From Phycisphaerales bacterium (lineage in GTDB: Bacteria; Planctomycetota; Phycisphaerae; SM23-33; FEN-1343), in the NCBI GenBank assembly GCA_003171335.1, contig PMYD01000029.1, forward strand, positions 1 through 63,026: 63,026 bases of DNA. Direction: 5' to 3'. Shown in pieces: positions 1-8,593 of this stretch (the stretch's first letter is position 1; each line of letters begins with the position of its first letter). The notes under the pieces were generated by a model. It was not told the DNA's origin. It worked only from the letters and a program-made list of their open reading frames with translations, and ran no database searches. The position numbers and the translations under genes were made by a program.

Positions 1-261
1 TCATATCTTCATGCCCTCACGCCTCCGGCCGCACTGGCGGCCGAGGCGGGTGGGCATGGGTCGCGCGAGCAAGGGCCGCCCCACCAAAACGCCCATGCCC
101 ACTCGTCCGGTGCTCCCGCCCCGGACGCGAGGGCATGCCACCTGTCCAACCCCGTTCTCGGGCGATGACTTTCTTTTCATGCATTCTGTGCGGCTGCCCT
201 GCGCGCTGGCGCTGTCGCATCTAGAATTCCATAGAAGGGATTCGTTTGAGGGGAGAGACGT

Positions 262-885
262 ATGATCGAGAAGTCAGAGCAGGAACCGGCGGTGCCCGCG
301 CGGAGCCCCTTCGACCGCATCCGCCAGGAGGGGCGAAAGCAGGCGGCCGAGGCCCGCGAGCACCTCGTTGAGTTTGCCCGCCGCCACCAGCGGCAGTGGA
401 GCGGGCGGCTGGCGACGTACGAGCATGCCCTGCATCAAACCGCCGACACGCTGCGGCAGGATGACGGCTACCCCATCGCCAATTACACCGATCGCGCCGC
501 CGACGGCCTTGGCCGGCTGTCGCGGACGCTGCGCGAAAGCGACCCGCGGGAGCTGCTGGGCAAGATTGAAGAATATGCCCGCAAACAGCCGGCCGTCGCC
601 CTGGGCGTGGCTATCGGCGCCGGGCTGGTGCTGGGCCGGTTTCTGCGCAATATCCATGCGGCCGCTCAGCCTTCGGCGACCGGCGGGGCAACCCCTTCGC
701 AACAAGAAGCCTCGGCGTCGGCGCAGGCGGACGCCAAGGCCGGCCAATCCTCAGGCGCGGAGGGCGCCGCGTCCCGGCCCTCAGTTGGGTCGGGCGCGGC
801 GCCCACAGCCGCCGTCGATGAGAATGAGCCCCGTGCGGCCGGCTGGCCGCCGGCCGATGACCTGGATTCTGGCATGGTGAAGTAA
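262..885 (+). CDS. YqjD/ElaB-like membrane-anchored protein
   Basis: A 207-residue protein. The first ~110 residues are charged and helical. A hydrophobic stretch follows (KQPAVALGVAIGAGLVLGRF, around residues 108-127), with the Gly-rich GxxLGRFLR end typical of C-terminal tail-anchored YqjD/ElaB/DUF883 proteins. The tail is Ala/Ser/Pro-rich and probably disordered. In enterobacteria YqjD is an inner-membrane, ribosome-associated stress protein; that role is family knowledge and is not shown here. The start has a GGGAGAG Shine-Dalgarno just upstream. The next gene begins 11 bases after the stop, so this is the first gene of a three-gene operon. The membrane-anchor class is fairly clear; the function is not. 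Confidence 0.75.
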   Translation: MIEKSEQEPAVPARSPFDRIRQEGRKQAAEAREHLVEFARRHQRQWSGRLATYEHALHQTADTLRQDDGYPIANYTDRAADGLGRLSRTLRESDPRELLGKIEEYARKQPAVALGVAIGAGLVLGRFLRNIHAAAQPSATGGATPSQQEASASAQADAKAGQSSGAEGAASRPSVGSGAAPTAAVDENEPRAAGWPPADDLDSGMVK

Positions 886-896
886 GGAATCTGGCC

Positions 897-1463
897 ATGA
901 TCAGCGAGTATCCCGCCGGCGGATCCGAGCCGACCAATCCCCAGGAAACCACCGCTGCTGCCGCGGCCGCTGAATCGCAAGGGGCCGCTCCGGAACAAAC
1001 CCAGCCCCCCCATGTTGAGGCGCAGGCGGCCGCGACCGGCGCTGAAACGCGCGAGACAGGAAAGTTCGGCGAGGTGTGGCTGCTCGTGCGGCAGTTGCTC
1101 AACCAGGCATCGCACCTGATCCGCCAGGAAACCCAGTTGGCCAAGGCGGAATTCCGCGAGGCCGTGCACGCGTACGCTCGAAACTCGGTGCTGCTGGCCA
1201 TCGGCGCGGCGGTGGCGCTGTGCGGCCTGCTGGCGCTGCTGGCCGCCGCGGTGGCGGGCGTGTACGTGCTGCTTAACCTGGCGGTGCCGTGGTACATCGC
1301 CGCCTGGCTGTCGCCGCTGATTGTTGGTGCGGCCGCCGGCCTGATGGCGTACGGCCTGATCGGCCGGGCGATTCACACGCTTCGCCACACCACGCTCAAG
1401 CCCACCAAGACCATCGACACCGTGCGCCAGGATGCCCAGTGGCTCAAGGACCGGCTCAAATGA
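897..1463 (+). CDS. Phage holin superfamily / YqjE-like membrane protein
   Basis: A 188-residue protein. After a ~55-residue Ala/Pro-rich leader, the amphipathic helix EVWLLVRQLLNQASHLIRQE and the segment TQLAKAEFREA match the opening of Phage_holin_3_6 (YqjE-like) proteins. Two hydrophobic hairpin segments follow (about residues 100-125 and 130-155), then a basic tail. In other bacteria the family sits between YqjD-like and DUF3618/YqjK-like genes, exactly as here. It is not a phage gene in practice; the name comes from the Pfam family. Its role is presumably in the envelope or stress response (inference). An AAGGAA ribosome site precedes the ATG. Confidence 0.8.
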   Translation: MISEYPAGGSEPTNPQETTAAAAAAESQGAAPEQTQPPHVEAQAAATGAETRETGKFGEVWLLVRQLLNQASHLIRQETQLAKAEFREAVHAYARNSVLLAIGAAVALCGLLALLAAAVAGVYVLLNLAVPWYIAAWLSPLIVGAAAGLMAYGLIGRAIHTLRHTTLKPTKTIDTVRQDAQWLKDRLK

Positions 1464-1535
1464 TTGCCGCGTCAGCGGCGGCGAGCGACGGACGGCCGGC
1501 GAGCGTTTCTTTCGCCGCGCCACGGAGAATGAACG

Positions 1536-2402
1536 ATGCGTGAAGCATTGCACAACGAACATCGCAGCTCCGACGACATTCGTCAGGATATCGAGCGCAC
1601 GCGCCTTGAAATGGACCACACGTTGCTGGCCCTGCAGGACAAGCTCTCCGCGCGCGGCCTGCTGGAGCAGGGCCGCCATTTGCTGCACGAGGCCATCTGG
1701 CGGCCGCACATCCTTCGGATCCTGCGCGCCAGTCCCTATGCCGCCGCCACGGCCGCGGCCAGTCTGGCCGGCGCAGGGGCCAGCCTGGCGTACCTCGTAG
1801 CCGAAGGAGCCAGCGAAGAGAGGTTGCTGCGCGCTGAGGCGCGGCAGAAGATTGAGCACCTGCCGAGCGAGACGGCCGGCGGCCGAATGGTCGAACCTGG
1901 CAGTGAAGCCGGCGGCGGCCTGGGCGGGCGAATCACCCATCTGCTGCACGACTGGAAGGGCCGCGCGCAGCGCCGGCTGCTGAAGCGCCAAGCCGCTGCC
2001 GCACGCAAAGCCATGGCCGCGGCCGGCACGGGCACGCAGGGGCGTGCCGGGCATGTTCAGGAGGCCGCGCGCGAAGGCTGGGAGAAGGCGGCCGGGCCAA
2101 TCCGCGAAGGCTGGCAGGAAACCGCCGGCACCATTCGCGAGGGCTGGCAAAAGACCGCCCAGGCGGCCCGCGGCGCCGTGGCCCAGGTCCGGGAAAATCC
2201 GCTGGCGACAGCCGCCGCGGGCGTGGCAGCCGGGGCGCTGCTGGGGATTCTCCTGCCCGCCTGGCCGCAGCGACAGTCCAAACGCTCCGCTGCCAAAGAG
2301 GCCAAGCCGCAGGCGGTCTGCAAAGAATCGTTCGAGAAGGCCGAGCAGATCACCGTGCATCACGCGCCGCCGGCCGGCGGCGAAGGGGAGCCGGTGATTT
2401 AA
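1536..2402 (+). CDS. DUF3618 domain protein with 11-residue helical repeats
   Basis: A 288-residue protein. The N-terminus (SSDDIRQDIERTRLEMDHTL, residues 11-30) is the signature of DUF3618, which accompanies YqjD/YqjE-like proteins. A hydrophobic segment lies near residues 65-90 and another near 235-255 (ATAAAGVAAGALLGILLP), so both parts could touch the membrane. Between them are three tandem 11-residue units (EGWEKAAGPIR, EGWQETAGTIR, EGWQKTAQAAR), encoded by a 33-base repeat at about 2074-2172 and likely to form an amphipathic helix. It is the third gene of the envelope operon. GGAGAATG precedes the start. The biochemical function is unknown. Confidence 0.75.
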   Translation: MREALHNEHRSSDDIRQDIERTRLEMDHTLLALQDKLSARGLLEQGRHLLHEAIWRPHILRILRASPYAAATAAASLAGAGASLAYLVAEGASEERLLRAEARQKIEHLPSETAGGRMVEPGSEAGGGLGGRITHLLHDWKGRAQRRLLKRQAAAARKAMAAAGTGTQGRAGHVQEAAREGWEKAAGPIREGWQETAGTIREGWQKTAQAARGAVAQVRENPLATAAAGVAAGALLGILLPAWPQRQSKRSAAKEAKPQAVCKESFEKAEQITVHHAPPAGGEGEPVI

Positions 2403-2408
2403 GAACGT

Positions 2409-2532
2409 GCATGAGACGTGGCATGGGCGTCTCGCCCATGAGTCCCACGGGCGTCTCGCCCGTGGCCCTCAGCAAGAAACGGCCGGATCACGGCCAAGAT
2501 GGCCGTGCTACTCACGGGCGAGACGCCCGTGC
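2409..2532. repeat. HGRDARAT-type palindromic repeat, copy 1
   Basis: A compound inverted repeat. Short hairpins (CATGGGCGTCTCGCCCATG, CACGGGCGTCTCGCCCGTG) are followed by a spacer with AAACGGCCGGATCACGGCC and AAGATGGCCGTG, then an inverted CACGGGCGAGACGCCCGTG arm. It fills the gap between the convergent DUF3618 gene and ispH. Spurious translations read HGRDARAT or GVSPV, a pattern often mis-annotated as protein in planctomycetes. It may act as a bidirectional transcription end. Confidence 0.85.
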
Positions 2533-2544
2533 CACAATCGGAGG

Positions 2545-3384
2545 CTACGCCTTGCGCAGCCGGTCGACGAATTGCTCGATGATCCACTCCGGCGTCGAGG
2601 CCCCCGCCGTGACGCCCGCGACGGTCTTGCCGGCAACCATGGCGGGGTCGAACTGCTCCCAGCCCTCCAGGTGGTAGGTGGTCACGCCCGCCTCGCTGCA
2701 AAGCTGGGCGAGCTGGCGCGTGTTGGCCGACTGCATGCCCCCCAGGACGAACATCACCTCCACCTGCCCGGCCAGTTCCACCGCGGCCTCCTGCCGCCGG
2801 CGGGTCTCCAGGCACAGCGTGTTGATCACCTTCAGCTCGGCAAAGCCCATGGCGGCGATGCGGCCGACCATCGCGCCGAACAGCTCGGGCGAATGCGTGG
2901 TCTGGCAGACGATCCCTAGCCGTCCCTTTTTCGGCAACCGGTCGAGCTGGTCGGGCCGGTCGACGCAGATGATTCCCGGCGCATACCCCAGAACGCCCTG
3001 GACCTCCGGGTGGTTCTCATCGCCGATCACCACCACCTGGTAGCCTTCGGCGGCCAGTTCCTGCACCAGCTTCTGGGCGCGCTTCACCAGCACGCAGGTG
3101 GCATCCACCACCTCGGCCCCGCGGAGCCGAAGCTGCTCGATCACCTGCGGCGGCACGCCGTGACTGCGAATGAGCACCGTGTCGCCCACCTGGGCATCCT
3201 CCGGCCGCTCCAGCACCTTCAAACCCTGCTCGGCCAGGCGGTCGACGACCTGGCGGTTGTGGATCACCTCGCCGAGGCTGTAAATCGTGCCGGTACGCCC
3301 CGCGCGCAGCACCTGCGCCGCCAGATCAATGGCGCGCTCCACGCCGAAACAAAAGCCCCGCTTGCGCGCGGTTTTCACTTCCAT
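2545..3384 (-). CDS. ispH: 4-hydroxy-3-methylbut-2-enyl diphosphate reductase
   Basis: Last enzyme of the MEP isoprenoid pathway. It reduces HMBPP to IPP and DMAPP with a [4Fe-4S] cluster in the cytoplasm. From the ATG at 3384 the protein has 279 residues. All three cluster cysteines are visible: RGFCFGVERA (Cys12), DATC near residue 96 and NTLC near 195. Substrate-site motifs GEVIHNR, RSHGVPP, GDENHPEVQG, QTTHSPE, SANT and TAGASTPEWI are present. Two family residues differ: DATCVLV instead of DATCPLV, and SAN instead of SSN. The longer reading frame upstream of 3384 is rejected because it lacks family similarity. No neighbour belongs to the same pathway. Confidence 0.95.
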   Translation of the reverse strand: MEVKTARKRGFCFGVERAIDLAAQVLRAGRTGTIYSLGEVIHNRQVVDRLAEQGLKVLERPEDAQVGDTVLIRSHGVPPQVIEQLRLRGAEVVDATCVLVKRAQKLVQELAAEGYQVVVIGDENHPEVQGVLGYAPGIICVDRPDQLDRLPKKGRLGIVCQTTHSPELFGAMVGRIAAMGFAELKVINTLCLETRRRQEAAVELAGQVEVMFVLGGMQSANTRQLAQLCSEAGVTTYHLEGWEQFDPAMVAGKTVAGVTAGASTPEWIIEQFVDRLRKA

Positions 3385-3485
3385 GGGGCACAATTGTAGC
3401 ACAAGCGGCCAGCCGCCCGGGCGGGCAAAAGCATTCCCCGCGGCTCGCCGACGGCACAACGCGAAACTCCCGTGGTTACTTAACC

Positions 3486-3722
3486 ATGTCCGTTATGCGT
3501 AACGCAAGAGAGGACTAGCGAGATAAGTGTATGGTATATGCCATACACTTACAGACAAGCGGGCCTGCGCAGGGGCGAAACTTTCGCCCCTGCGAACGAT
3601 TCAAGCGTGGCGACTCCGAGTTTTTCGGAGTGGATCCGTAAACGACTCACTCCATAAACTCTGGAGTCGCACCGGGAGCAACTGCGGAATTTCCGCAGTC
3701 GACTCCGACAATGTCGGAGTCG
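3486..3722. repeat. Palindrome island 1
   Basis: The 414-base gap between ispH and the zinc-ribbon gene (3385-3798) holds no convincing gene but a run of palindromes. 3524-3551 is TAAGTGTATGG, a 6-base loop, then the inverted arm. 3568-3594 is a 27-base perfect palindrome with a single central base (core GGGGCGAAACTTTCGCCCC). 3611-3631 and about 3645-3668 are ACTCCGA/ACTCCA hairpins. 3681-3699 is ACTGCGGAATTTCCGCAGT (9-1-9). 3700-3722 is CGACTCCGAC, AAT, then its inverse. Two of these recur elsewhere in the window (near 33935 and 34055). Confidence 0.8.
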
Positions 3723-3798
3723 CGCCATGCCCCCGGCCAAGCCGCCGGCGCCGATGCGCGCGCTGGCAGTGGCAAACTTGCCGGATTCGTCGGCTCCA

Positions 3799-4950
3799 TC
3801 AGGTTCTGCGGGCTAAGACAGCGCCGCTGCTCTCCGCCGCGAGCCGGCGCTTACGCCGCTGCACGAGGCAGGCGAAAAGAAAAAGCAGGCCTATTTCGAC
3901 TGCGACGCGAAAGGCCGTCAGGATGGCAGTCAGAGGCTGCGGGGAAATGGGGTCCAGGTTTGAAACTCCCCCTGCCCGCAAGCTCGGACAAAGTAGCGCC
4001 ACGATACCCAGGTTCCGCACCCACCCGCTCGGAAGCGCCAGGGAGGCGAATCCTCGCAAGAGCGACATGAGTATCGCCAGCACAGCCGTCACTACGCGTG
4101 CGCGGCACGGGCGCAGCCAGATGACGACGGCCCCAAGCGCCCCGGCCGCCGCAACAAATAGTAGGCCCCCAAGGGCGATAACCACCATCCAGTCATGATC
4201 GGCCAATGCACTCGATATGTGGCGCAGGTCGTCGACCGGGATGAGAAGCGAGGCGTACAACAGGCTTGCCACCAGCAGCGCCTTCCAGTCCTTGTGCGGG
4301 TCAGCCTGCGGCCCCGGCACCGGCAGCGCCCGCCCCTGCTGCTCAACGGTGAGGGATCGCCGCCGCATTCCGGTCCGCAGCAAAACGAGGATCGCTATGG
4401 CCAGGGCAAATCCCAGCGGCACACCTGTCTCCCAGATAAGAAGAAGCCCATCGGCCTCCAGAGCAAAACCCCCGTTGGCCATGTAATAAATGAATAGCGA
4501 CCACAGGAGCAGGGCCAGCGAACCTGCGGCCCAGAGATAGGCCACGCTCCGAGCCCAGCGCCGGCGGCGCAGGAATCCGTATGCCCCCAGCGCCGCGACA
4601 ACGACGGCGGGCAGACTGATCAGAAATGGACGCAGCCCGTACCCCCAGCCCAGAATGCCCTCAGCCCCGCTGCCCAGCATGAAATCTACCGCCTTGCCCA
4701 GGAAGAACAGCCCCAGCAGGATCGGCCACATCGGCAAATAGGTCTTGAAGTATTCCTTCGGCTCAAATGGCGTGCCGCACTCAGGGCAGCGCGGCTGCGT
4801 CAGCCCGCGAAGGAGGTAACCGCACTGGAAGCAGCGGGCGTCAAGGGGAAGCGAGATGACATCCGCCGCCGCGGGCGGGCCGGCAGGCGAGGCATCGGCC
4901 GGGTTGGGCGCGGGCGGCGTCGACATGGGTCCGTTCTGATTGGGCTGCAT
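3799..4950 (-). CDS. Zinc-ribbon multi-pass membrane protein
   Basis: A 383-residue protein of unknown function. After a Pro/Ala-rich start comes a zinc ribbon (RCFQCGYLLRGLTQ, then CPECG, residues ~39-60), followed by about eight or nine hydrophobic segments and a basic C-terminal tail. The arrangement CxxCGYxLRGL...CPECG ahead of membrane helices is common in Phycisphaerae, and this is one reason for the taxonomic guess. An alternative ATG lies at 4926 (MSTPPAP); neither start has a strong Shine-Dalgarno. It is followed downstream by palindrome island 1 and stands apart from the glycosyltransferase gene by ~70 bases. No catalytic motif was recognised. Confidence 0.65.
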   Translation of the reverse strand: MQPNQNGPMSTPPAPNPADASPAGPPAAADVISLPLDARCFQCGYLLRGLTQPRCPECGTPFEPKEYFKTYLPMWPILLGLFFLGKAVDFMLGSGAEGILGWGYGLRPFLISLPAVVVAALGAYGFLRRRRWARSVAYLWAAGSLALLLWSLFIYYMANGGFALEADGLLLIWETGVPLGFALAIAILVLLRTGMRRRSLTVEQQGRALPVPGPQADPHKDWKALLVASLLYASLLIPVDDLRHISSALADHDWMVVIALGGLLFVAAAGALGAVVIWLRPCRARVVTAVLAILMSLLRGFASLALPSGWVRNLGIVALLCPSLRAGGVSNLDPISPQPLTAILTAFRVAVEIGLLFLFACLVQRRKRRLAAESSGAVLARRT

Positions 4951-5023
4951 TGCTTATTAAGACGAGCCAAAGCGAAGAATGTTACATGAGGCCCCGGCCT
5001 AATATGGCACGTTTTTTCCAACG

Positions 5024-6832
5024 CTACTTCCGGCGCAGGGCGACGACATCGAGGAACGTGCCCTTGGAGTAGTTCAGGCCCGCTTTTTCGCCGATTACGG
5101 GCAGTTCGGGCATCTGGCCGGCGGCGAGCAGCTTCTCCAGCGTCGGCCGACAGATCACCAGCACGCCGGGGCCGCCGGTCTTGGCCCAGTCCGCCACGGC
5201 CTCCTCGGAATTCAGCTTCTCTGCGTGGCGGTGCACGTAGAAGATGAAGCTGGGCTCCTCGTAGTCGTACCAATAAACGGGGACGTTTTCATCGGTCGCC
5301 GCCCGGACCGCCTGGGCGAGGGCGGGCGAGATCTTTTGCCGCTCGAAGACAGGAATCACCGCTACGGAAACGACCAGTTGCAACACCACCATATAGATAA
5401 CCAAATGGGTCGGGACGCTGATCTTCTTGTCGCCGGTCTGCTCACGGCGGACTAAATAACCCATCCCCAGCACGATGACTCCCACGACCGCCAGCGGGAA
5501 CGACAGTGCTGTGAGAATTTGGAAGGTCGGCTTCCAGGCAATTTTCGGCAGGTACTCGACCATCAGTTTAGCTGACTCTGAACCCAGCAGTATGGCGGCA
5601 AACACAGCGATGACGGCCGCCAGAAGCATGCCGGCAACCGGGACGAAAAACCATCGCCCCCGCTTAAGCCACGCGAGGTCGCGCACCTCCAGCAAACCGC
5701 TTCGCTCAGCGCGGATAGCCCCCGCCACCGCCAGCGCCAGCGCGGGCATGACGATCAGGATATAGTGCGGCAGCTTGGTCACGGTCAGCGACATGAGCAG
5801 GAAGGTCGCCCCGATCCAGCCGAGCAGGAACACCTTGGCCCGGCCGCCGCCGATCCGACCGCCCAGCAGGCCCGAGATCGCCCCGGGCAGGTACAGCGTC
5901 CAGGGGAAGAACGCCGCCACGATGACCACGGCGTAATACGGCAGCATGGCCACGTACTCCAGGCCGCCGCCGCCATGATGCTCCAGGGGCGAGGTGGCCC
6001 GCTCCACGATGTGGCGGCCTACGTGGCGGGCGAAGAATTGCCCGTCGGTGGCCGCATTGGCGGGCAGGAACCACGCCAGGAACATTGCAAACCCGATCGC
6101 CGCCGCCAGCGTGCACAGGAGGGTAAATCGCCAGGTCAGCCTCAGCGGCCGGCCGCTGAAACGGTTAATTACCCCCATGCCGCCGATGGCCACCAGGGGC
6201 AGCAGGCCAAAGGGGCTCTTGGCCAGCATCGCCAGGCCAAAGAGCACCGCCATGCCGATGAAATGTCCCCACTTGACGCCGTTATCGCCCCACAGGGCGC
6301 TGGCGGCGAGGGCCAGCACGCCCAGGTTCAGCGGCATGACGGCCGCATCGGCCGTGGCCGCCGTGCCGATCATGCTGGGCAGGAGTCCCACGCTGTAAAT
6401 CATCATGGCCCACAGGCCGGCGATAGGGTCGAAAAGCCGCCGGCCGAGGTAGTAGATCAGCAGGCACGAAATAGCCGTACCCAGCGGACCCATGAAGCGG
6501 CAGGCGATTTCCGTCGGCCCCAGCAGCCGCACGGGGATGGACATGAGCCAGTAGATGAGGATGGGCTTGTCGGCGCGAAGGAACTCGGCGGCGGTGTGGC
6601 CGGGGGAAAAGTCGCGGTTGAAGGTGGGAAACAGATACTGGCCCGACTGGACCATCTCCACCGTGGCCCGGGCGAAGCGCGGCTCATCGCGGTCCCACAG
6701 CGTGCTCCGCGAGCACATGAACAGGTACAGGATGAAGATGCCCGCGGCCACGAGCACCGCCGCCGGCCAGCGGTGCCAGAAGCTAGGTCGCTTCGTGAGG
6801 GCTTCTGTATCTCGCTCCATCTGCAATTCCAT
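5024..6832 (-). CDS. Glycosyltransferase family 39 / ArnT-like membrane protein
   Basis: About 602 residues. The N-terminal half carries the GT-C fold hallmarks of the ArnT/PMT group: a first membrane helix, then STLWDRDEPRFA with the acidic pair in the first periplasmic loop, and further on a DKPIL segment and a run of ~11 helices. Such enzymes transfer a sugar from a polyprenyl-phosphate donor to lipid A, proteins or glycans on the periplasmic side. The acceptor here is unknown. The soluble C-terminal domain (about 490-602) contains VYWYDYEEPSFIFYVHRHAE. The start at 6832 is chosen because the longer frame begins inside the FGIWNLEF repeat. ATG 6820 is also possible. lpxB lies upstream across the repeat, consistent with envelope glycan work. 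Confidence 0.8.
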   Translation of the reverse strand: MELQMERDTEALTKRPSFWHRWPAAVLVAAGIFILYLFMCSRSTLWDRDEPRFARATVEMVQSGQYLFPTFNRDFSPGHTAAEFLRADKPILIYWLMSIPVRLLGPTEIACRFMGPLGTAISCLLIYYLGRRLFDPIAGLWAMMIYSVGLLPSMIGTAATADAAVMPLNLGVLALAASALWGDNGVKWGHFIGMAVLFGLAMLAKSPFGLLPLVAIGGMGVINRFSGRPLRLTWRFTLLCTLAAAIGFAMFLAWFLPANAATDGQFFARHVGRHIVERATSPLEHHGGGGLEYVAMLPYYAVVIVAAFFPWTLYLPGAISGLLGGRIGGGRAKVFLLGWIGATFLLMSLTVTKLPHYILIVMPALALAVAGAIRAERSGLLEVRDLAWLKRGRWFFVPVAGMLLAAVIAVFAAILLGSESAKLMVEYLPKIAWKPTFQILTALSFPLAVVGVIVLGMGYLVRREQTGDKKISVPTHLVIYMVVLQLVVSVAVIPVFERQKISPALAQAVRAATDENVPVYWYDYEEPSFIFYVHRHAEKLNSEEAVADWAKTGGPGVLVICRPTLEKLLAAGQMPELPVIGEKAGLNYSKGTFLDVVALRRK

Positions 6833-6865
6833 GGGATGATTAGACTGAAGGGGACGAAGAAATTC

Positions 6866-7092
6866 CAAATTCCAAATCCCAAATCCCAAACAAGCGGTTC
6901 GACCGCCCTGAGCGGTTCGGCCGTGAGCGGCTCACCGTCGAACGGCTCACCGCCGAAGGGCTCCAAATCCCAAATCCCAAATTCCAAACTTTGCGACGGG
7001 TTGTCAGTCCCTTAAATGTAACGGCTTGTTCCCCGTTTGGAATTTGGTGCTTGGAATTTGTTTGGGATTTGGGATTTGGAATTTGGGATTTG
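6866..7092. repeat. FGIWNLEF-type inverted repeat, copy 1
   Basis: AT-rich tandem heptamers (AAATTCC / AAATCCC) at about 6866-6898 and 6962-6988 face their inverse (GGAATTT / GGGATTT) at about 7036-7092. The centre is GC-rich with short direct repeats (GAGCGGTTCGGCCGTGAGCG). The element separates lpxB from the glycosyltransferase gene and reaches to within four bases of the lpxB stop codon. It has extended the apparent reading frame of the glycosyltransferase. Confidence 0.85.
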
Positions 7093-7095
7093 CCT

Positions 7096-8214
7096 TTACC
7101 GGATCAGCTCCAGCACCAAGTCGGCCGTTGCTTCACAGGCCGGCTTTCCCAGCGGCTCGCGCAGCGGCTGGGCGAGACTCATCAACTCGCGCGAGGTCCG
7201 CTCCAGCATCTGCGGATCGGCCAGCATCTTCAGGGCCGGCCGCGCCAGCGCTGTAGGCGAGCCGTGCCAGGGAATCAGCTCGGGCACCAGCTCGCGCCCG
7301 GCCAGAATGTTGGCCAGCGTGAGGTACCGCGTGCAGGCCAGCGCGTGGCGGAAGAAGGTGAAGACCAGCCAGCCGGCCTTGTAGCAGATGACCATGGGCA
7401 CGCCCAGGTAGGCGGCCTCGAGCGTGATGGTGCCCGACGTGGCGATGGCGAAATGCGACTCGCCCAGCAGGCGATACGTCTGGCCGGCGACCACCGGCAG
7501 CGCCTCCCCCACCTCCGCGGCGGCCAGTTCGGCGCTGCGGGCATCGGTGACGGCCATCTGGAACTGCGCCTGGGGCAACGACTGGCGGATGATCGCGGCC
7601 GCCTGGGCCATGGCGGCGGCATGCCGGCGGATCTCCTTGGCGCGGCTGCCGGGCAGGAGCACGATCCGCCAGGCGCCATCGGCCGGCGGAGCCGGCCGCA
7701 CGGCCGCGGGGGCCGGCAGATGGTCGAACATCGGGTGGCCGACGAACGTGGCCGCCACGCCGCGGGCGCGGAGGTAACGCTCCTCAAACGGCAGCAGGCA
7801 GGCCACGCGGTCGGTCAGCCGGGCGAGCTTCTTCACCCGCCAGGCGGCCCACGCCCACACCTGCGGGGCGATGTAATACATCACCGGCACGCCCAGCCGG
7901 CGTGCGGCGGCGGCCATATGCCAGTTCATGGAGGGCGAATCGACCGGTATGAGCACGCTGGGCCGCCGCTCGCGCATGGCGGCGGCCGCCTGGCGGATGA
8001 TGCGGCGGAAATACGGGACCTTGGCGAAGATATCCAGCCCCATCGTCGCGTGCGCGACCACATCTTCCAGCAATTCGCAGCCGGCCGCTCGCATCTGCGG
8101 GCCGCCGACGCCCACGAAGGTGGCCTCCGGCAGGCGCGCCGCCAGCGCGCGGATGAGATTGGCCGCGTGCATGTCGCCGCTGGTTTCGGCCGCCGTGAGG
8201 AAAATCGTGGTCAT
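7096..8214 (-). CDS. lpxB: Lipid-A-disaccharide synthase
   Basis: A 372-residue GT19 enzyme. It joins UDP-2,3-diacylglucosamine and lipid X to form the lipid A disaccharide on the inner face of the cytoplasmic membrane. Family motifs: TAAETSGDMHAANLIRAL at the N-terminus, FVGVGGPQM, APQVWAWAAWRVKKL, PFEERY, FVGHPMFD, LLPGSRAKEI and ATSGTITLEAAYLGVPM. The ATG at 8214 is chosen because everything upstream in the frame is FGIWNLEF repeat. Its presence implies a lipid A-containing outer membrane. It stands alone, without lpxA, lpxD or fabZ nearby, and the glycosyltransferase downstream may modify the same envelope. Confidence 0.95.
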   Translation of the reverse strand: MTTIFLTAAETSGDMHAANLIRALAARLPEATFVGVGGPQMRAAGCELLEDVVAHATMGLDIFAKVPYFRRIIRQAAAAMRERRPSVLIPVDSPSMNWHMAAAARRLGVPVMYYIAPQVWAWAAWRVKKLARLTDRVACLLPFEERYLRARGVAATFVGHPMFDHLPAPAAVRPAPPADGAWRIVLLPGSRAKEIRRHAAAMAQAAAIIRQSLPQAQFQMAVTDARSAELAAAEVGEALPVVAGQTYRLLGESHFAIATSGTITLEAAYLGVPMVICYKAGWLVFTFFRHALACTRYLTLANILAGRELVPELIPWHGSPTALARPALKMLADPQMLERTSRELMSLAQPLREPLGKPACEATADLVLELIR

Positions 8215-8277
8215 GCTGACAGTCCAACGGCGGAGGAGGGAAATGTCAACGGCAAGGGTTGGCAACCGCGGGGAGAA

Positions 8278-8535
8278 GAAATTCCAAATCCCAAATTCCA
8301 AATCCCAAACAAATCCCAAGCACCAAGTTCCACACGGGAAACAATCGTCCCGTTGATTACGGCGCGCCTCCCGGTTTGAGAAATTCCAAATTCCAAATCC
8401 CAAATCCCAAACAAATCCCAAGCACCAAATTCCAAAGGGGAACAAGCATCCTCTCGGTCACGGACCTGGCTCCCGTTTGGGATTTGGGATTTGGAGCTTG
8501 TTTGGAATTTGGGATTTGGGATTTGGAATTTCAGC
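8278..8535. repeat. FGIWNLEF-type inverted repeat, copy 2
   Basis: Two left-facing heptamer blocks (8278-8332 and 8379-8437, AAATTCC/AAATCCC units) face one inverse block (8475-8535). The two left blocks end in the same AAGCACCAA variant motif, so the left arm looks duplicated. It occupies the upstream region of lpxB, just before the B12-binding gene (whose 3' end is at 8594). Confidence 0.85.
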
Positions 8536-8593
8536 ACAGCATAAGGGCGCCGGATCCATTCGGAACCCGGCGCCCACTTAGTGTGAATATCAG

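Noticed and set aside
11..265. Small ORFs on both strands in the first 261 bases
   Set aside because: Both are Arg/Pro-rich translations of GC-rich DNA without ribosome sites; the region appears to be intergenic.
8215..8445. N-terminal extension of LpxB
   Set aside because: It is translated FGIWNLEF repeat; the family N-terminus starts at the ATG at 8214.
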